From positions 1 to 9,772 of the forward strand of contig JAHEJH010000174.1 of NCBI GenBank assembly GCA_024638905.1: 9,772 nucleotides of DNA, in the 5' to 3' direction. Origin of the DNA: Luminiphilus sp. (lineage in GTDB: Bacteria; Pseudomonadota; Gammaproteobacteria; Pseudomonadales; Halieaceae). Within the stretch, counting starts at the first letter, position 1; every line of letters begins with the position of its first letter. The position numbers were made by a program, and so were the translations under genes. The notes beneath the pieces are model-generated. The model did not search any database. It worked only from the letters and a program-made list of their open reading frames with translations, and had not been told where the DNA came from. This document shows positions 7,881 to 9,772 of this stretch, one piece after another.

Positions 7881-7896
7881 TTACCAAAGTCGGTAA
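7881..7896. promoter_or_regulatory. Short dyad TTACC-N6-GGTAA upstream of pilM
   Basis: A perfect 5-bp inverted repeat with a 6-base centre lies just upstream of the pilM -35 position. Its centre is about 43 bases before the inferred start, near where class II activators bind. Half-sites this short can occur by chance, and no regulator is identified. Confidence 0.25.
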
Positions 7897-7941
7897 AAGG
7901 TCACTTCCCGCGCGCTATTGTGTAAAAACCCCGTAAAAGCC

Positions 7942-7970
7942 CTGATATTGTTGTATTGGTAGGTTATACG
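7942..7970 (+). promoter_or_regulatory. Candidate sigma70 promoter for mrcA/ponA
   Basis: CTGATA (7942-7947) and TATACG (7965-7970) are separated by 17 bases, and each matches four of six consensus positions. The inferred start is near 7977, about 65 bases before the preferred mrcA start codon. This is the best plus-strand pair I found in the gap, but the match is moderate. Confidence 0.35.
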
Positions 7971-7971
7971 G

Positions 7972-7984
7972 GTGGGTCACCCAC
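7972..7984. repeat. Perfect inverted repeat GTGGGT-C-ACCCAC
   Basis: Two 6-base arms are perfect reverse complements around a single central C. The dyad begins two bases after the candidate mrcA -10 box and spans the inferred start site, where repressors often bind. With a one-base centre it is more likely a DNA operator than an RNA hairpin. Confidence 0.4.
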
Positions 7985-8028
7985 TAGCGGGATGCATCGT
8001 ATGGGCCCGACAGCAGAGACAATACGCC

Positions 8029-8034
8029 GGAGAG
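8029..8034 (+). promoter_or_regulatory. Shine-Dalgarno that decides the mrcA start
   Basis: GGAGAG lies 7 bases before the GTG at 8042 but 28 before the ATG at 8063. It favours the GTG start, whose product has a basic cytoplasmic tail before the membrane anchor. Confidence 0.5.
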
Positions 8035-8041
8035 TCCAAGG

Positions 8042-9772
8042 GTGCCAAAAGCCAGAAAAGTGATGCGATACAGCGCCCTGATTGCCTGCGCGGCCATCTG
8101 GTGGCTGGCTGGGCTTTACCTTTATCTCAGCCCAAAACTTCCAGAGGAAAGTGCACTCCGCAACATCACGTTGCGCACCCCGATGCGTGTACTCAGTCGT
8201 GATGGCGCACTCATTGGACAGTTCGGGGAGCAGAAGCGAAAGCCGCTGCAATTCGAACAGATCCCGCAGAGCTTCATCGATGCACTGTTGGCTGCAGAGG
8301 ACGACGGCTTTTTCGAACACGGTGGTATCGAACCGCTCAGCCTGATGAGAGCGGTCTCGGAGTTATTACTCACCGGCAAAAAAGGCAGCGGCGGCTCAAC
8401 CCTGACAATGCAGGTGGCAAGAAACTATTTTCTGACGCTCGATCAGACCTTCCTCAGAAAGTTCACTGAAATTTTGTTGGCGTTTCAGATCGAGGCAAGA
8501 CTGAGCAAAGAAGAAATTTTTGAGCTATACGTCAATCGGGTGTTCCTCGGGCATCGTGCCTATGGCTTTGAGGCTGCGGCCGAAACCTACTACGGAAAGC
8601 CTCTCGCGGAACTCACGCTCGCACAGCACGCCATGCTGGCCGGTGTGCCGAAAGCACCATCGCGCAACAATCCGCTGAGCAACCCTGAAAAAGGCAAGAT
8701 CCGCCGTGACTGGATTCTGGGCCGTATGGCGAGCCTTGGCATGATCAATGAAACTGAACAAGCCGCGGCTCAAGATACGCCCATCACCGCCTCTTTTTAC
8801 GGCCAAGTTGTCGAAGTCGACGCCGACTACATCGCCGAGATGGTCCGTCGTGAAATGATCGAGCGCTTTGGTAATGCCGCCTACAATGACGGCTATGTGG
8901 TCTACACCACGGTTGAGGCCAAACTGCAGCAAGCGGCCTACGACGCACTGCTCAGCGGGCTGAGAACCTACGACTGGCGGCACGGCTGGAGGGGACCTGA
9001 GCGACGCTTAGCGCCGCGCGAGGGTGAGTCGCCCGAGGAGACTCTCGGGCGCTGGCAAGAAGCACTCCGTGACATGCCAACCATCGCCAAACTGCCACCG
9101 GGCATCGTCACCGCGGTCGGGGACGAGGCCGTGTCGGTGCTGCTCAAGTCCGGGGAAGTGATCAGTCTGTTATGGCAAGGGGACCTTGAGACAGTGCGCC
9201 AGTACCGGTCGGTGAATCAAACGGCAGCGCCAGAGAAAACCCCGTCGGCATTGCTTGCGCCCGGCGATTTGATTCGCATTCGCGAGACGGATGAGGGATG
9301 GCGGCTGACGCAGGTACCCAAGGCGCAATCTGCTTTGGTTTCACTCGATCCCAAGCATGGCGCCATCCGCGCATTGGTCGGCGGCATGGGCTTCGAGTTG
9401 TCCAAATTCAACCGCGCGAACCAGGCAAAACGGCAGCCCGGCTCAAACTTCAAACCGTTTCTGTATGCCAGCGCGTTGGAGGCAGGGATTACGCCCTCCA
9501 CGGTCATTAACGATGCGCCGGTGGTGCTCGACAACCTTTCTGCCGCAGAAATCTGGCGGCCGGAAAATGACAGCGGGAAATTTTATGGGCCCACGCGACT
9601 TCGCGAAGCGCTGACCTTCTCACGCAATCTAGTCTCGATCAGGGTGCTACAACGCGTCGGCGTGCGGCCTTTCATCCGGTACGTAGAGGGTCTGGGGTTC
9701 GACACCGAAGGCATACAGGCCAATCTGACACTGGCCCTCGGCACCCATACCTACACCCCGCTCGAGATCGCC
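8042..9772 (+). CDS. mrcA: Penicillin-binding protein 1A, 5' part (runs off the right edge)
   Basis: PBP1A (also called ponA) is a bifunctional peptidoglycan synthase that polymerises glycan strands and crosslinks stem peptides on the periplasmic face of the inner membrane. The 577 visible codons begin with basic residues (KARK) and a transmembrane anchor at about 10-30. The GT51 domain has EDDGFFEHGG with likely catalytic Glu86, GGSTLTMQ at 117-124 and ELYVN at 161-165. An OB-like insertion region follows. The transpeptidase domain has SNFK with nucleophile Ser468 and SRN at 527-529. The KTG motif lies beyond the window. I prefer the GTG start at 8042, which has GGAGAG 7 bases upstream. The ATG at 8063 is an in-frame alternative with a weaker ribosome-binding site and would lose the first basic residues. 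An in-frame stop at 7985 limits the upstream extension. Confidence 0.96.
   Translation, partial: MPKARKVMRYSALIACAAIWWLAGLYLYLSPKLPEESALRNITLRTPMRVLSRDGALIGQFGEQKRKPLQFEQIPQSFIDALLAAEDDGFFEHGGIEPLSLMRAVSELLLTGKKGSGGSTLTMQVARNYFLTLDQTFLRKFTEILLAFQIEARLSKEEIFELYVNRVFLGHRAYGFEAAAETYYGKPLAELTLAQHAMLAGVPKAPSRNNPLSNPEKGKIRRDWILGRMASLGMINETEQAAAQDTPITASFYGQVVEVDADYIAEMVRREMIERFGNAAYNDGYVVYTTVEAKLQQAAYDALLSGLRTYDWRHGWRGPERRLAPREGESPEETLGRWQEALRDMPTIAKLPPGIVTAVGDEAVSVLLKSGEVISLLWQGDLETVRQYRSVNQTAAPEKTPSALLAPGDLIRIRETDEGWRLTQVPKAQSALVSLDPKHGAIRALVGGMGFELSKFNRANQAKRQPGSNFKPFLYASALEAGITPSTVINDAPVVLDNLSAAEIWRPENDSGKFYGPTRLREALTFSRNLVSIRVLQRVGVRPFIRYVEGLGFDTEGIQANLTLALGTHTYTPLEIA

Larger units (their letters stand above)
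7794..8041. other. Divergent intergenic region between pilM and mrcA/ponA
   Basis: These 248 bases contain no convincing gene. They must drive pilM leftward and mrcA rightward. The contents are a TACAAT -10 candidate for pilM, a TTACC-N6-GGTAA dyad, three copies of GTAAAA, a promoter candidate for mrcA and a perfect GTGGGT-C-ACCCAC inverted repeat. I see no tRNA, small RNA gene or intrinsic terminator. Confidence 0.8.

Noticed and set aside
7492..7887. Minus-strand open frame of 131 codons overlapping the start of pilM in another frame
   Set aside because: It covers the pilM nucleotide-binding region. It has no ribosome-binding site at its own start, and the internal ATG at 7800 directly abuts the Shine-Dalgarno used by the pilM GTG.
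31..7962. Shared 13-base string (starts at 30 and 7950, core TTGTATTGGTAG) in gltB and the pilM-mrcA gap
   Set aside because: About one 13-base match is expected by chance in a window of this size, and one copy is in conserved coding sequence.
8525..8983. Minus-strand open frame of 152 codons inside mrcA
   Set aside because: It lies opposite the conserved glycosyltransferase region of PBP1A and has no family features.

Overview
The window is a syntenic chromosomal block from a gammaproteobacterium of moderately high GC. It carries a type IV pilus assembly operon followed by shikimate-pathway genes on the minus strand, a divergent class A penicillin-binding protein on the plus strand, and the start of the large subunit of glutamate synthase at the far end. 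The order (PBP1A divergent from pilMNOPQ, then aroK, aroB and gltB) is the classical arrangement in Pseudomonas and many marine gammaproteobacteria. I infer a non-enteric, type IV piliated gammaproteobacterium. A marine lineage such as the Halieaceae/OM60 group is possible, but the sequence alone does not fix the genus.

Layout, left to right. Positions 1-1061 (minus) hold the N-terminal glutaminase domain of gltB, cut by the window edge. Positions 1062-1184 are a short intergenic region with a plausible sigma70 promoter and a leader hairpin for gltB. Then follow aroB (1185-2282), aroK (2304-2858), pilQ (2870-4993), pilP (5011-5556), pilO (5546-6166), pilN (6163-6729) and pilM (6729-7793), all on the minus strand and so transcribed pilM to aroB. 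Their junctions are tight or overlapping. Positions 7794-8041 are a non-coding divergent promoter region with several small dyads and repeats. From 8042 to the right edge runs the 5' part of mrcA/ponA (PBP1A).

How the genes work together. PilM (cytoplasmic, actin-like), PilN and PilO (inner membrane), PilP (lipoprotein) and PilQ (outer-membrane secretin) form the envelope-spanning alignment and secretin subcomplexes of the type IV pilus. AroK and AroB are shikimate-pathway enzymes that feed chorismate and aromatic amino acid synthesis and appear to be co-transcribed with the pil genes. PBP1A polymerises and crosslinks peptidoglycan. GltB assimilates ammonia as glutamate.

Every gene belongs to a well-known family, and I see no undescribed multi-gene system. 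The points worth a second look are regulatory: a hairpin that would mask the Shine-Dalgarno sequence of an alternative upstream gltB start, a pilM promoter candidate with a good -10 but no -35 and a dyad in an activator-like position, a perfect inverted repeat next to the ponA promoter candidate, and the apparent absence of the SPOR/DamX-type gene that often separates aroB from gltB.
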